Below are positions 15,540-24,009 of a stretch of 40,460 nt of DNA, one piece after another (positions within the stretch are counted from its first letter, which is position 1; each line of letters starts with the position of its first letter). The translations under genes and the position numbers were made by a program. This DNA is from Paenibacillaceae bacterium (GTDB taxonomy: Bacteria > Bacillota > Bacilli > Paenibacillales > Paenibacillaceae). The stretch covers positions 1 to 40,460 of the forward strand of contig CAAFUF010000005.1 of the NCBI GenBank assembly GCA_900766135.1. Direction: 5' to 3'. The notes below the pieces were generated by a model that did not search any database, was not told the DNA's origin, and saw only the letters and a program-made list of their open reading frames with translations.

Positions 15540-17003
15540 TTATTGCGGCTGAATTTTATCGAAGAAATTCTCCTGCACGTATTGGGCTGCGACATCCAGC
15601 TGTTTCTTGGAGTCGGTGCCCTTCTTCGAGAACGATTCCTGCACGACGTTCGACATCGTGGCGTAGTAGTCTTGCGTGCCGAACTGCGCTTCCGGCTTGC
15701 CTTCCAGCAGGCTGAAGAGCTGCGGATCGTATTTGTACACGTTGTCGTATTTGTCGTAGATGGCTTTAACTTTACCGGCGTATTCAGAATCATCGCTGAA
15801 ATATTCCAGCGGCGTCGGTACGTAGTACTTGCCTTCCGCTTTGCGGGCATTGATCGTATCTTCGACCGATTTCAAAGCGTCATCGGTGAAGTAGTCAAAC
15901 GTGATGTAGCGGAACGCCATTTCCTGTTCGTCCTTCGTGGCGTTCGGGTTGATGACGAGGTAATTGCCGCCCAACACGCCATAATGCTTGCCGCCCTTCT
16001 CCGCTGCCGGCATCGGGTAAGCGATGACATCCTCCGGCTTCATGCCGCCTTCATTCAGCGCCGCCTGAATGACGTCAAACGCCCCGGCGATCACCATGGC
16101 CGTCCGGCCTTGTTGGAAGGAGCTGACCGCATCGCCCCAGCCCAGCGCCCAGTCTTGCGGGATCGCGTTGGCTTCCCATCTCAGCTTCTTGTAGAAATCC
16201 AGCGCCTTCACCCCGGCCTCGGAGTTGAAGACGGCGGTGACTTTGCCGTTTTCGTTCGTTTCGATGTCGCCGCCGGCTTCAAACAGGAAGTTGGTCCAGT
16301 TCCAGCCTGCTTCATTGCCTTTACCCATCGGCGCGATCCCCGAAATGCCTTTTTTCGGATCGGCGACGCCTTTAGCTACGTTGTACATGTCGTCCCAGGT
16401 CCAATCGAACGGAGGGGCGGCGACGCCTTTGTCGTCCAGCAGCTTCTTGTTGACTACGGTCGAAGTGACGTAACCGTTTTGGGTGATCCCGTACACCTTG
16501 CCGTCAACGATAAATTGGTTCTGCAGCACCGGGTTGATCTCGTCCTTGTACTCCCAGTTGTTCCACAGCTCCGTGATGTCGGCGACCCAGCCGCGTTCCA
16601 CCAGGAATTGGGCTTCCGTCGCCCACGTATTGTAGAAGGTCGGCGCTTCGTTTGAAGCCATCTTCACGCCGATTTCGTTAACGCTGTACTGCCAGTCATC
16701 CTTCACGATCGTCACATTTGGATACTTGGCCTGGAAGCGAGCGATTTTATCGTCCTCCTGCTGGCGGAGCGTCGTTTCATCCGGCAGCGGATAGTGGATT
16801 TTGATCGTTACCTTGCGCTGCGTGATGTCATCGGCTTCTCCCGCAGCCGGTTCGGCGTTGCTTCCCCCGTTATTTGTGGCCGCCGCATTCCCGCCGCCGT
16901 TCCCGCCGTTATTTTGGGCTTCCTTGTTGTTCCCTCCGCCGCAGGCCGCGAGCAGCGAGCCGAGCAGCATCAGGCACATCAACACCGCTGAAAACTTGCG
17001 CAT
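15540..17003 (-). CDS. Sugar ABC transporter solute-binding lipoprotein (CUT1 type)
   Basis: Extracytoplasmic lipoprotein of 487 aa. The signal peptide ends in lipobox LLAAC (C21), then an Asn/Gly-rich linker to about residue 55, then an extracellular solute-binding fold of family 1 type (EAPTFYNTWATEAQFL, GVKALDFYKKL, QGRTAMVIAG). It should capture a carbohydrate for the two permeases encoded just upstream on the same strand. Start chosen at 17003: SD AAGGGGAG precedes it and it gives a proper signal peptide. The longer frame to 17096 has neither. A 291-bp gap with a MITE-like element separates it from the permeases. The ligand is unknown; an alpha-glucoside is inferred only from the GH65 genes nearby. 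Confidence 0.93.
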   Translation of the reverse strand: MRKFSAVLMCLMLLGSLLAACGGGNNKEAQNNGGNGGGNAAATNNGGSNAEPAAGEADDITQRKVTIKIHYPLPDETTLRQQEDDKIARFQAKYPNVTIVKDDWQYSVNEIGVKMASNEAPTFYNTWATEAQFLVERGWVADITELWNNWEYKDEINPVLQNQFIVDGKVYGITQNGYVTSTVVNKKLLDDKGVAAPPFDWTWDDMYNVAKGVADPKKGISGIAPMGKGNEAGWNWTNFLFEAGGDIETNENGKVTAVFNSEAGVKALDFYKKLRWEANAIPQDWALGWGDAVSSFQQGRTAMVIAGAFDVIQAALNEGGMKPEDVIAYPMPAAEKGGKHYGVLGGNYLVINPNATKDEQEMAFRYITFDYFTDDALKSVEDTINARKAEGKYYVPTPLEYFSDDSEYAGKVKAIYDKYDNVYKYDPQLFSLLEGKPEAQFGTQDYYATMSNVVQESFSKKGTDSKKQLDVAAQYVQENFFDKIQPQ

Positions 17004-17120
17004 TGAAACTCCCCTTTTCATAAAGTTAATATATCTTGCATGTTCATCATAAAAGAGAACGATATAGCAATCGATGTGTGATCTTATGACTTTCATGTGC
17101 AGGCCTACGATCGTTACAAT

Positions 17121-17297
17121 GGAGGTTCAAAAAGTCAGGTTTTCAGGACCGAGAAGGTTGGATGAAGCTAGGGCCTGAGTAGCGGAGCGTAGGCAGACCA
17201 ACGTGAGCAACGGAAGGCCCGGTTGAATTCAAGATTCGACGTCGAATCTGCTTCATGATCTGCTTCGTCATGGAAAGATTACTTTTTGAACTACCTA
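17121..17297 (-). repeat. MITE-like element with terminal inverted repeats between permease and binding-protein genes
   Basis: The stretch is bounded by TTCAAAAAGT (17126-17135) and its reverse complement ACTTTTTGAA (17281-17290), with partly matching flanks. The interior holds the 18-bp perfect palindrome AGATTCGACGTCGAATCT (17231-17248), a direct repeat (GAGTAGCGGAGC at about 17175, GAGCAACGGAAG at about 17205) and an outer GGGCCT/AGGCCC pair (17171, 17216). It begins immediately at the stop codon of the permease gene. I recall similar sequence between genes in other Paenibacillus genomes, but that is memory and not a search. It could be a miniature element or a structured RNA. Confidence 0.55.
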
Positions 17298-18161
17298 TCC
17301 TTTGACCGCGGACAAGCTGACGCTGCGCATGATAAACTTCTGGAAGCCGAGGAACACGAAGATCGGCGGAATCATGACCATGAACAAAATGCTGAACTTG
17401 ATGCTGCTATCCATATTCCGCGCGTTAATGACGTATTTGTAAATCGCCGTCGCCAGCGTGTACTTGTCTTCCGTATGCATCACCAGGGACGGCCAAAACC
17501 AGTCGTTCCAAGCCGTGGAAAAAATAAAGATCGCCAGCGTCGCGAAGATCGGCACCGACAGAGGCACCGCGATCCGCAAGTAACTGGTCCATTCCGAAGC
17601 CCCGTCAATCCGGGCCGCCTCGAAAATTTCCGGATGAATGCCGTCGAAGAAATTTTTCATCAGCAGGAAATAATACGCGTTCGCCCCGGCGGGCAGCCAG
17701 AAGGCCCAATAGGAGTTCAGCAGCCCCAGCTCCTTCAGGTTCACGAAGTTCGGGATCATGTAGCTCGAGGCCGGAATGAACAACGTGAGCAGAATGAAGA
17801 AGTAAATCGCCCGGCTGTACGGTACGCGGATACGCGAAATGCTGAACGAGGCGAGGCCCAGGACCAGGATGGTCATCAGCAGGTTGCCGCCGAAGATCAG
17901 CAGCGTATTTTTCAAAAACATCGGCAAATTGATATAATCCCAGGCTTTCGGAAAATTGTCCCAATGCCACTCCTGCGGGAAGAACCGCGGCGGGAACGAG
18001 TTTACCTCCTGATTGCTCTTAAGCCCGTTGAACATCGTCATCGCGATCGGATACAGCATCGTAAAAGCCATGACCGCGATGCACAACACCATAAACCCGT
18101 AAACCACCTTATTGAACGGCTTCTGCAAATCGGAGGGCGACAGGATGCCTCTTTCTTTCAT
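17295..18161 (-). CDS. Carbohydrate ABC transporter permease (MsmG/LplC type)
   Basis: Inner-membrane permease of 288 aa with about six hydrophobic segments. The EAA-type loop EAARIDGASEWTSYLRIAVP is where the ATPase docks. The C-terminus FIMRSVSLSAVKG is typical of LplC/YtcP-like CUT1 permeases. It starts one base after the stop of the partner permease, so the two are coupled. The ATP-binding subunit is not in the window, which is usual for CUT1 systems that share MsmX. Confidence 0.93.
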   Translation of the reverse strand: MKERGILSPSDLQKPFNKVVYGFMVLCIAVMAFTMLYPIAMTMFNGLKSNQEVNSFPPRFFPQEWHWDNFPKAWDYINLPMFLKNTLLIFGGNLLMTILVLGLASFSISRIRVPYSRAIYFFILLTLFIPASSYMIPNFVNLKELGLLNSYWAFWLPAGANAYYFLLMKNFFDGIHPEIFEAARIDGASEWTSYLRIAVPLSVPIFATLAIFIFSTAWNDWFWPSLVMHTEDKYTLATAIYKYVINARNMDSSIKFSILFMVMIPPIFVFLGFQKFIMRSVSLSAVKG

Positions 18162-18162
18162 A

Positions 18163-19101
18163 TCAGTACTCCTCCTTGTTCAGCTTGTATTGCAGCACGC
18201 CGAGCACGCTCAGCACGAGGAACATCAAGACGCCAAGCGCGGTCCCCGCCCCATAGTCGAGCTGGGTAAACGCGTATTTCACGGTCAGGAGAGCGTAGGT
18301 CAAAGTCGCCTTGTTCGGCCCGCCGTCCAGCAATGCCAGCTGGGATTGGTAGGCCTGGGAAGTGCCGATCAGCTGCAAAATCAACATCAGCACGATCAGG
18401 TTACGCATCGACGGGAGCGTGATATATTTGATCCGGGCCCAGACGCCGGCTCCATCGATTTCCGCCGCTTCATACCAATCCCGCGGAATGCTCAGCACCC
18501 CGGCCAAATAGATCAGCATCGCTGAACCGAATTGCTGCCACGTCTCCATAAAGACGATCGAGACCATCGACCACCTCCCGTCGGAGACGAACGATACCGG
18601 ATCGGCGCCAAACCAACCGAGCAGCGCGTTGATCGGCCCCACCGGGTCGTACATCCAGCGCCACATCCCGTACAAGACGACGCCCGGCACGACAAACGGC
18701 AGGTAAGCCGCAATGCGCGCGAAACCCTGGAACCAGCGAAGCTCGGAAATGGCGATCGATGCGGCGATCGGCACCCAAAAGCCGATCACCAAGCAAAGGA
18801 GCATATAATACAAGGTGTTGCGAACCGACAGAAGCACGTCGGGGTTATTGAACACCTTCACGTAATTGTCCAGTCCGACAAACGTGTTGCCTTTCACGAA
18901 ATCGATATTATAGAAGCTGTAAACCATCCCTTTGATGATCGGGACCCATAAGAACACGATAAATATGGCGATCGCCGGGACCAGAAACAGATACCCCCAC
19001 ATGTACTTTTTCCAGTTCGATCCCCGCCGCGGCTCCCGCGAAGCGTTCGCCCTCATCGTGTCCTGCTGCATGTTCTCCGGTGAAATCAAGGGTTCCCCCA
19101 T
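18163..19101 (-). CDS. Carbohydrate ABC transporter permease (MsmF/LplB type)
   Basis: Inner-membrane permease of 312 aa. A basic, hydrophilic N-terminus (about 1-33) precedes the first membrane helix (about 34-56). The EAA loop EAAEIDGAGVWARIKYITLP is near the middle of the C-terminal half, and DGGPNKATLTYALLTVKYAF is a family feature. SD AGAGGGAG is upstream of the ATG. It lies 121 bp after the response regulator gene; that gap shows only a weak GGGAATCCC hairpin with a T run, so partial termination or read-through is possible. Confidence 0.92.
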   Translation of the reverse strand: MGEPLISPENMQQDTMRANASREPRRGSNWKKYMWGYLFLVPAIAIFIVFLWVPIIKGMVYSFYNIDFVKGNTFVGLDNYVKVFNNPDVLLSVRNTLYYMLLCLVIGFWVPIAASIAISELRWFQGFARIAAYLPFVVPGVVLYGMWRWMYDPVGPINALLGWFGADPVSFVSDGRWSMVSIVFMETWQQFGSAMLIYLAGVLSIPRDWYEAAEIDGAGVWARIKYITLPSMRNLIVLMLILQLIGTSQAYQSQLALLDGGPNKATLTYALLTVKYAFTQLDYGAGTALGVLMFLVLSVLGVLQYKLNKEEY

Positions 19102-19222
19102 CTTTCTCCCTCTTTTCTACGTAGTGTCTATGGCAGTCAACTACCTCTATCCATTGTAAAAAAGGGGATTCCCGGCGAACATGTCTAAAACTATGTGAAC
19201 TATGGTCGTTCTTACTTCATCG

Positions 19223-20548
19223 TTATTTCTTCAGCTCCGTGGGACTGACGCCGAAGTATTTCTTGAAAATCTTGCTGAAATGCTCGGGCGACTCGTAGCC
19301 CACGCGTTCAGCAATCTCGTAACGTCGCAGATCCGTATTCAGGATCAGCGTTTTGCTCTCCTCCATCCGCAGCTTGATGACGTATTCCCAGAGGTTGTAG
19401 CCCGTATTTTTCTTGAACAAATAGCTCAGATAATTGGGGCTGACGTGGTTGCTGCGGGCCACCTCGTGAATAGTTAGCCCTTTCTGCCGGTAATTCTCCT
19501 CGATATATTTCTTGGCGCTCTCCACGATCCGGTTGTTCTGCGTCGTCAACTCCTCGGTAGAAGGATCCTGGGCATAGTTATGCCAGTTGAAATCGCCATA
19601 GTAAAACACGTGATAATCCCCGTGTCCCCCGCCCCACAGCATCGCTTTGTCCGCCTGTCGGCTTAACACGCCCAGGAACCCCGCGCCCTTGAGAATTTGG
19701 CTGATCCCCACCGTGCACAGCAAGCCGAGATACTTGTGAATATGATGGTGCAGGCTGCGACCGAGCATTTCGAGCTGGTTGATTTTGTTGAGATTCGGTT
19801 CGGCGTACTCCGCTTCATTCCATTGCAGAATAAGGGCAATCTCCAAACTTCGGGTATAAAAAGCCGACGCCCGCCACTCCTGGTGCAGCAGCTCGTTGAC
19901 GATATTCAGCGCCGCGTAGCGGAACAGGCGGGTATCTTCGTCATGGTCTACCGACGGTTCTTTCTCGGCGGGGATGGCCAGCTTGATTTTGATTACGGAA
20001 AAATACGGCCCGGTGAGCCCCAGCCGCTCCGCTTCTTCGGTCCGCTGTTCTTCGTTCCCTTCGGCGGGTTCGCTCAAAACGCGGTTTAGCTGTTCGCCGG
20101 ATTCCGGGAGCGGCTCCACCATGCGGAAATGCTCTGCCCCCCGGGATAGCCATTCCTCGGCTTGCGGTACCGGTTTATCCATCTTCAGCAGCGCGTTGCG
20201 TACCGAATCAAGGAACTGTTCGCTGTTCAGCGGCTTGATCAAATAATCCTTGGCCCCAAGCCGGATCGCCATTTGCGCGTATTGGAACGTTTCGTGCGCG
20301 GAGATGATGATCGTCTGCACCCACGGCTTGATCAGCTTCGCCTGCTGCATCAGCTCGATTCCGTTCATTTCCCCCATCTGGATGTCGGTGACCAGCAGAT
20401 CGATATCCTCCATCCGCACGTAATCCAGCGCTTCGTGCCCGTTATACGCGGTGAAAATCTGACGGATATCGAGTCCCGAGGCGCTCAAAAGTCCGGATAA
20501 TCCTTTGCAAATCAGCGGTTCGTCGTCAACGACCAAAATGTTGTACAT
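19223..20548 (-). CDS. Response regulator with AraC-type DNA-binding domain (YesN type)
   Basis: Transcription factor of 441 aa. The receiver domain spans 1-120 with acidic pocket D8/D9, phospho-acceptor D55 in VTDIQM and K105 in YLIKP. A central region of about 130-330 has no clear motif, as in other YesN proteins. The AraC double helix-turn-helix lies at about 338-438 (TIHEVARSNHVSPNYLSYLFKK and EIAERVGYESPEHFSKIFKKYF, each given in part). It is encoded 20 bp after the cognate kinase. Given the context, it probably activates the sugar transporter genes downstream. Confidence 0.94.
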   Translation of the reverse strand: MYNILVVDDEPLICKGLSGLLSASGLDIRQIFTAYNGHEALDYVRMEDIDLLVTDIQMGEMNGIELMQQAKLIKPWVQTIIISAHETFQYAQMAIRLGAKDYLIKPLNSEQFLDSVRNALLKMDKPVPQAEEWLSRGAEHFRMVEPLPESGEQLNRVLSEPAEGNEEQRTEEAERLGLTGPYFSVIKIKLAIPAEKEPSVDHDEDTRLFRYAALNIVNELLHQEWRASAFYTRSLEIALILQWNEAEYAEPNLNKINQLEMLGRSLHHHIHKYLGLLCTVGISQILKGAGFLGVLSRQADKAMLWGGGHGDYHVFYYGDFNWHNYAQDPSTEELTTQNNRIVESAKKYIEENYRQKGLTIHEVARSNHVSPNYLSYLFKKNTGYNLWEYVIKLRMEESKTLILNTDLRRYEIAERVGYESPEHFSKIFKKYFGVSPTELKK

Positions 20549-20568
20549 GCGCTTGTTCCCCCTGTTCG

Positions 20569-22395
20569 TTATTCGTTCCGGTCGGCCATGGGCAGGGTAA
20601 TCGTAACGGCGGTGCCGCCTTCGGGCCGGCCCGCGTATTGGAGGCCGTACTCCGGCCCGAAGTGCAGCCGAAGCCGCTGATGAATGTTGCGGATCCCGTA
20701 GCCGAAGGACGGGCTTGGCGTTTCATCATTGAGCAGCCTGTCGATCGCCTCGAAATCCACAGGTTTATATCCGTTGTCGGTAATCGTAATGCGTACCCGG
20801 CCCTGCGCTGTGTCCGCTTCGGCGCGGATGGCGATCTCGCCGTCCTCCCCCATATGCTTAACGCCATGAAAGATCGCATTCTCGATGAGCGGCTGCAGCG
20901 TAATTTTCGGGATAATGGTGCCGTGCAGTTCGGCCGGAACGTCCCAGGTGACGCGGAATCCGTACTCGTACCGGTGCTCCTGCAACTTGATGTAAGCGGA
21001 AGCATGCTCCAGCTCCTCCTCCAGCGTGATCAGTTCGCGGCCGCGGCTGAGGCTGATCTTCATCAGCTTGGACAGCTCCTTGATCATTTCCGCGGAGGCG
21101 TTGTTTCCCTCCATGGTGCTTTTCCAATAGATGCTTTCCAGCGTGTTGTACAGCAGATGCGGGTTGATTTGCTGGTACAGGATTTGCAGCTGGGCTTCTT
21201 TCTGCTTGATGTCCATCTGGTATTTATAATGAATCAGCCCGTTTAGCCGGCGCGCCATCTCGTAGATCGTGGAGATCAACACGCTGACTTCGTCATTGCG
21301 GTCACGGTGCGGCGTCTCCGGCACCACGTTACCCGGCTCATAGCGGCGGACGAAATAGACCAGCTTCTGAATCGGAGTCATGAGCGACCGCCAGAAATAC
21401 AAAATCAGCACCAGACCCACCGCAAAATAAGCGATAGAGATGAGCTGGATAATCCGTTTGATTTCGTTCTGCTGCTGCAGCAGCGCTTTGACGGGAACCT
21501 TGTAGACGAGCTTCTGCTGCAGGACGTAATTATAATTAATGACATAAATAAAATCATCGGTGATGACGTCCTTCACTCCGATCAGGGAATCCCCAAGATC
21601 GGCCTCCGGCGGCAGATTCAGGATCGCCCCGGCCGGCGCCTCCGCCGGTGTCGAAGTCAGGATGCGGTTGCTCCAATCGGTAAAATACAACTCCCCTTCC
21701 GGGATCGAAACGGTTTGCAGCGATTCGCCGATGCGGCCGTCGACGTTGGAGACGACGAGCACGCCGATCGTGCCGTTTTTATAAATGCTGTTGATCGCCC
21801 GGACATAAGCAAGCGTTTTTTGATTTTGCTGCCCTTGCGTAGGAGGGGACAAATGATCGATCAGGCGCAGGTAACCGTTTCCTTTTTTTGCGACGGCTTC
21901 CTCAAACCACTCGGGCTTCTCCTGCTCAAGAAAGAAATAGACGCCCGCTTTCCGCGCCTCCGGATAATACGGAGCAAAAAAATACGCGTTTGACGGATCG
22001 TACACGTAAAGGGAATAATACAGCGGCTCGCGCTGGTCGGTTTCCTGCGAGTAGTTGAACAGCAAGGTCTCCAGCTTTTCGTAGGTTTTGACCCGCTCCA
22101 GGACGGTCTCCGTCTCTTCGCCGCTGGGGTTCAACTGCTGGAGCAGCGGATGCTGGAACACCGTGGACGTCACTTTGTTGATCGCTTCGATGTCCCGGGT
22201 GATCAGCCGAAAGTTCTGCTTGTTCAGCTCGATATAAGCGTTGGTGACATTGCGCTTCAAGATCTGATCGGCTTTGTAGTTGCCGTAGGCATTCAAAATA
22301 AACAAGGGAATCACCATCACGACGAAGAGAAGAATCATCTGCTGTTTGACGTTCAGGTTGGCGAACGGATTACTGAGTCTGTTGCCTGGTCTCAA
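20569..22395 (-). CDS. Sensor histidine kinase (YesM family)
   Basis: Membrane kinase of 608 aa. The first membrane helix (about 19-36) and a second (about 316-335) flank a large extracytoplasmic sensor region. A HAMP-like linker follows (about 336-395). The His_kinase motif QQINPHLLYNTLESIYW places the phospho-acceptor at H413. The ATPase N-box is QPLIENAIFHGVKH (N506), with DNG at 540-542 and GYGIRNIHQRL as the lid. The start codon is TTG with SD GGAGGTG nine bases upstream. No better start precedes the first helix. It pairs with the downstream AraC-type regulator. The ligand is unknown. The region 22396-22668 upstream holds no gene and no clear promoter for this gene. Confidence 0.92.
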   Translation of the reverse strand: MRPGNRLSNPFANLNVKQQMILLFVVMVIPLFILNAYGNYKADQILKRNVTNAYIELNKQNFRLITRDIEAINKVTSTVFQHPLLQQLNPSGEETETVLERVKTYEKLETLLFNYSQETDQREPLYYSLYVYDPSNAYFFAPYYPEARKAGVYFFLEQEKPEWFEEAVAKKGNGYLRLIDHLSPPTQGQQNQKTLAYVRAINSIYKNGTIGVLVVSNVDGRIGESLQTVSIPEGELYFTDWSNRILTSTPAEAPAGAILNLPPEADLGDSLIGVKDVITDDFIYVINYNYVLQQKLVYKVPVKALLQQQNEIKRIIQLISIAYFAVGLVLILYFWRSLMTPIQKLVYFVRRYEPGNVVPETPHRDRNDEVSVLISTIYEMARRLNGLIHYKYQMDIKQKEAQLQILYQQINPHLLYNTLESIYWKSTMEGNNASAEMIKELSKLMKISLSRGRELITLEEELEHASAYIKLQEHRYEYGFRVTWDVPAELHGTIIPKITLQPLIENAIFHGVKHMGEDGEIAIRAEADTAQGRVRITITDNGYKPVDFEAIDRLLNDETPSPSFGYGIRNIHQRLRLHFGPEYGLQYAGRPEGGTAVTITLPMADRNE

Positions 22396-22668
22396 TGGCT
22401 TTGCACCTCCGGCAATTCAAATATAGCAATTATCAAAACCGGCAAGGATGCGCGATTCTACGAAGATCGTGGCGGTTTCTCCGATTCTGGCCCGTGCAGG
22501 ACTTGCCCCACGCCTTACCTCTTAGTGTAGGGGATTTTTGGAATCTTGCCAGCAGCAATTTATAGAGTGCTTAAGCGGGGACTTTGTTTCAATAATGAAT
22601 ACCTCGTATTATAATGACCTTAATATACACGCCCAAATTATGGTCCGGGAGATTAGGAGTGAAAAACC

Positions 22669-22797
22669 GTGGCGTTAATCAACAAAAATATACCTAGATG
22701 CGCTGAAAAACAAATTGGCAATTACAACATGGATAACTTACATATCAACCACATGAATATTCCGCAGAGCCGACGCGAAGATCTGAAGAAGAATTAG
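22669..22797 (+). CDS. Small open frame of 42 codons upstream of the HipA-like remnant
   Basis: GTG start with SD GGAG nine bases upstream, encoding MALINKNIPRCAEKQIG... and ending at TAG. A TATAAT box lies at 22610-22615. It is in a different frame from the next HipA-like segment, so it may be the original N-terminus of that gene cut off by a frameshift, or a separate small protein. I do not recognise the sequence. Confidence 0.3.
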   Translation: MALINKNIPRCAEKQIGNYNMDNLHINHMNIPQSRREDLKKN

Positions 22798-23284
22798 GCG
22801 GCGGTCGATACAGTATCAATCAGCCTATCGTAGAGCGGATCGTTTACCTTATCGCAAAAAGTATCGGCGTAGAGTGTTCCCCCGTATCTCTTTGGCTCAT
22901 CGATCGGAGACTGATCGGAGATGACCAAGTAGCGCCAAGGGACCCCAATAACTTAAAATTTGAATCGGCGGTTCATTATAGCAATAAGATTTTAGCGAGC
23001 GTTACAAGGGATTTTTTAAAGAAAGAGATTTCTATCATATGTCTTCCTTTTTTCCCGATAAACAGAATTTTGAATTTGTTAGAGAACAGTTGCCGGAGCA
23101 TGTGAACCATAAATTGGACCGGATGGTACTGCTGGATGCATTAGTCGCCAATTCGGACAGACATCATCGTAACTTGGGCTTTTTCGTTTCTTCCAATGAA
23201 GGCAGCGTGGTTATCGACGATTTGGCACCTCTCTACGATCACGGTTTATCCCTTGCTTCTGAACCTTTTAGGCGAACTTCTTAA
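22743..23284 (+). pseudogene. HipA-like kinase gene, frameshifted and truncated
   Basis: Two adjoining frames together resemble a HipA-like Ser/Thr kinase. The first (about 22743-23100) reads ...GGGRYSINQPIVERIVYLIAKSIG (given in part), like the domain that precedes the catalytic core. The second, a different frame, contains from 23039 the active-site segment LVANSDRHHRNLGFF, with the D-x4-N catalytic pattern, and LAPLYDHGLSL, which supplies the metal-binding Asp. It then stops at 23284 with no C-terminal helical part. No single frame covers the protein, so it is most likely dead. Alternatively, 23039-23284 could be a short separate protein of 81 aa. No partner antitoxin is recognisable. Confidence 0.6.
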
Positions 23285-23324
23285 ACATTCGATTCACGAG
23301 TCTAAGACTACAAAAGCATAGTCC

Positions 23325-23361
23325 AAAAAGGGTCCCCGCTTTAAGAACGGGGACCCTTTTT
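23325..23361. terminator. Bidirectional intrinsic terminator
   Basis: GGGTCCCCG (23330-23338) pairs with CGGGGACCC (23348-23356), flanked by AAAAA on the left and TTTTT on the right. It can therefore end transcripts from both the HipA-like remnant (plus) and pgmB (minus). Confidence 0.93.
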
Positions 23362-23369
23362 ATCTACAG

Positions 23370-24008
23370 CTACTTCCGCAACAGTTCATGCAGTCCGCCG
23401 ACGACAAGGTCGGCCTCGCCCAGGATATCCGGGCTGCCGATGCCAACGACGCGGCAGCCGGCGGCTTTGCCCGCATGTACCCCGGCCTCCGCGTCCTCAA
23501 ACACGACGCAGTCGGACGGCGGCAACGCCAGCGCCGCGCTGGCGGCGAGGAACACCTCCGGGTCCGGCTTCGCCTTGGACACCTTGGTGCCGTCGATGAC
23601 CGCGTCGAACAACCCGGCGATGCCGAGCCGGTCCAAGATGAACGCGGCGTTCTTGCTCGCCGAGCCCAGGGCGATATTCACCCCGCGCTCGCGCAGCTGC
23701 AGCAAATACGCCTTCGCCCCGGGCAAAATTTCCGACGGCTCCAGCCTGGAAATAAACTCGACGTATTCCCGGTTCTTGTCCGCGGCCATCTGCTCCCGTT
23801 CCTCCTCCGTGGCCTCCACGCCGCCGACCTCCAGCAAGATACGCAGCGACTCCATGCGGCTCACGCCTTTGAGCCGCTCGTTATGGGCTTCGGTAAATTC
23901 GAAGCCCAGCCGGTGCGCCAGCGACCGCCAAGCGAGATAGTGGTACTTGGCCGTATCGACGATCACGCCGTCGAGGTCGAAAATTGCGCCTTTCATCGTT
24001 TCCAGCAT
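23370..24008 (-). CDS. pgmB: Beta-phosphoglucomutase
   Basis: HAD-superfamily enzyme of 212 aa that interconverts beta-glucose 1-phosphate and glucose 6-phosphate in the cytosol. The nucleophile and acid/base pair are D11 and D13 in FDLDGVIVDT. H23 and R52 (GVSRMESL) match the beta-PGM cap residues. S116 in GSAS, K147 in KPDP and E171/D172 in FEDAEAG complete the site. The length is typical. Start at 24008 with GGAGAA upstream; its ATG comes directly after the stop of the GH65 gene. Last gene of the GH65-GH65-pgmB operon, where it handles the beta-glucose 1-phosphate that inverting GH65 phosphorylases release. Confidence 0.94.
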   Translation of the reverse strand: MLETMKGAIFDLDGVIVDTAKYHYLAWRSLAHRLGFEFTEAHNERLKGVSRMESLRILLEVGGVEATEEEREQMAADKNREYVEFISRLEPSEILPGAKAYLLQLRERGVNIALGSASKNAAFILDRLGIAGLFDAVIDGTKVSKAKPDPEVFLAASAALALPPSDCVVFEDAEAGVHAGKAAGCRVVGIGSPDILGEADLVVGGLHELLRK

Positions 24009-24009
24009 G

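Noticed and set aside
17004..17096. Longer start for the solute-binding protein (MKVIRSH...)
   Set aside because: It would place 31 residues before a perfect lipoprotein signal peptide and lacks an SD; the ATG at 17003 has AAGGGGAG.
22743..23284. Active HipA-type toxin-antitoxin system
   Set aside because: The kinase is split between frames, lacks its C-terminus, and no HipB-like antitoxin is present.
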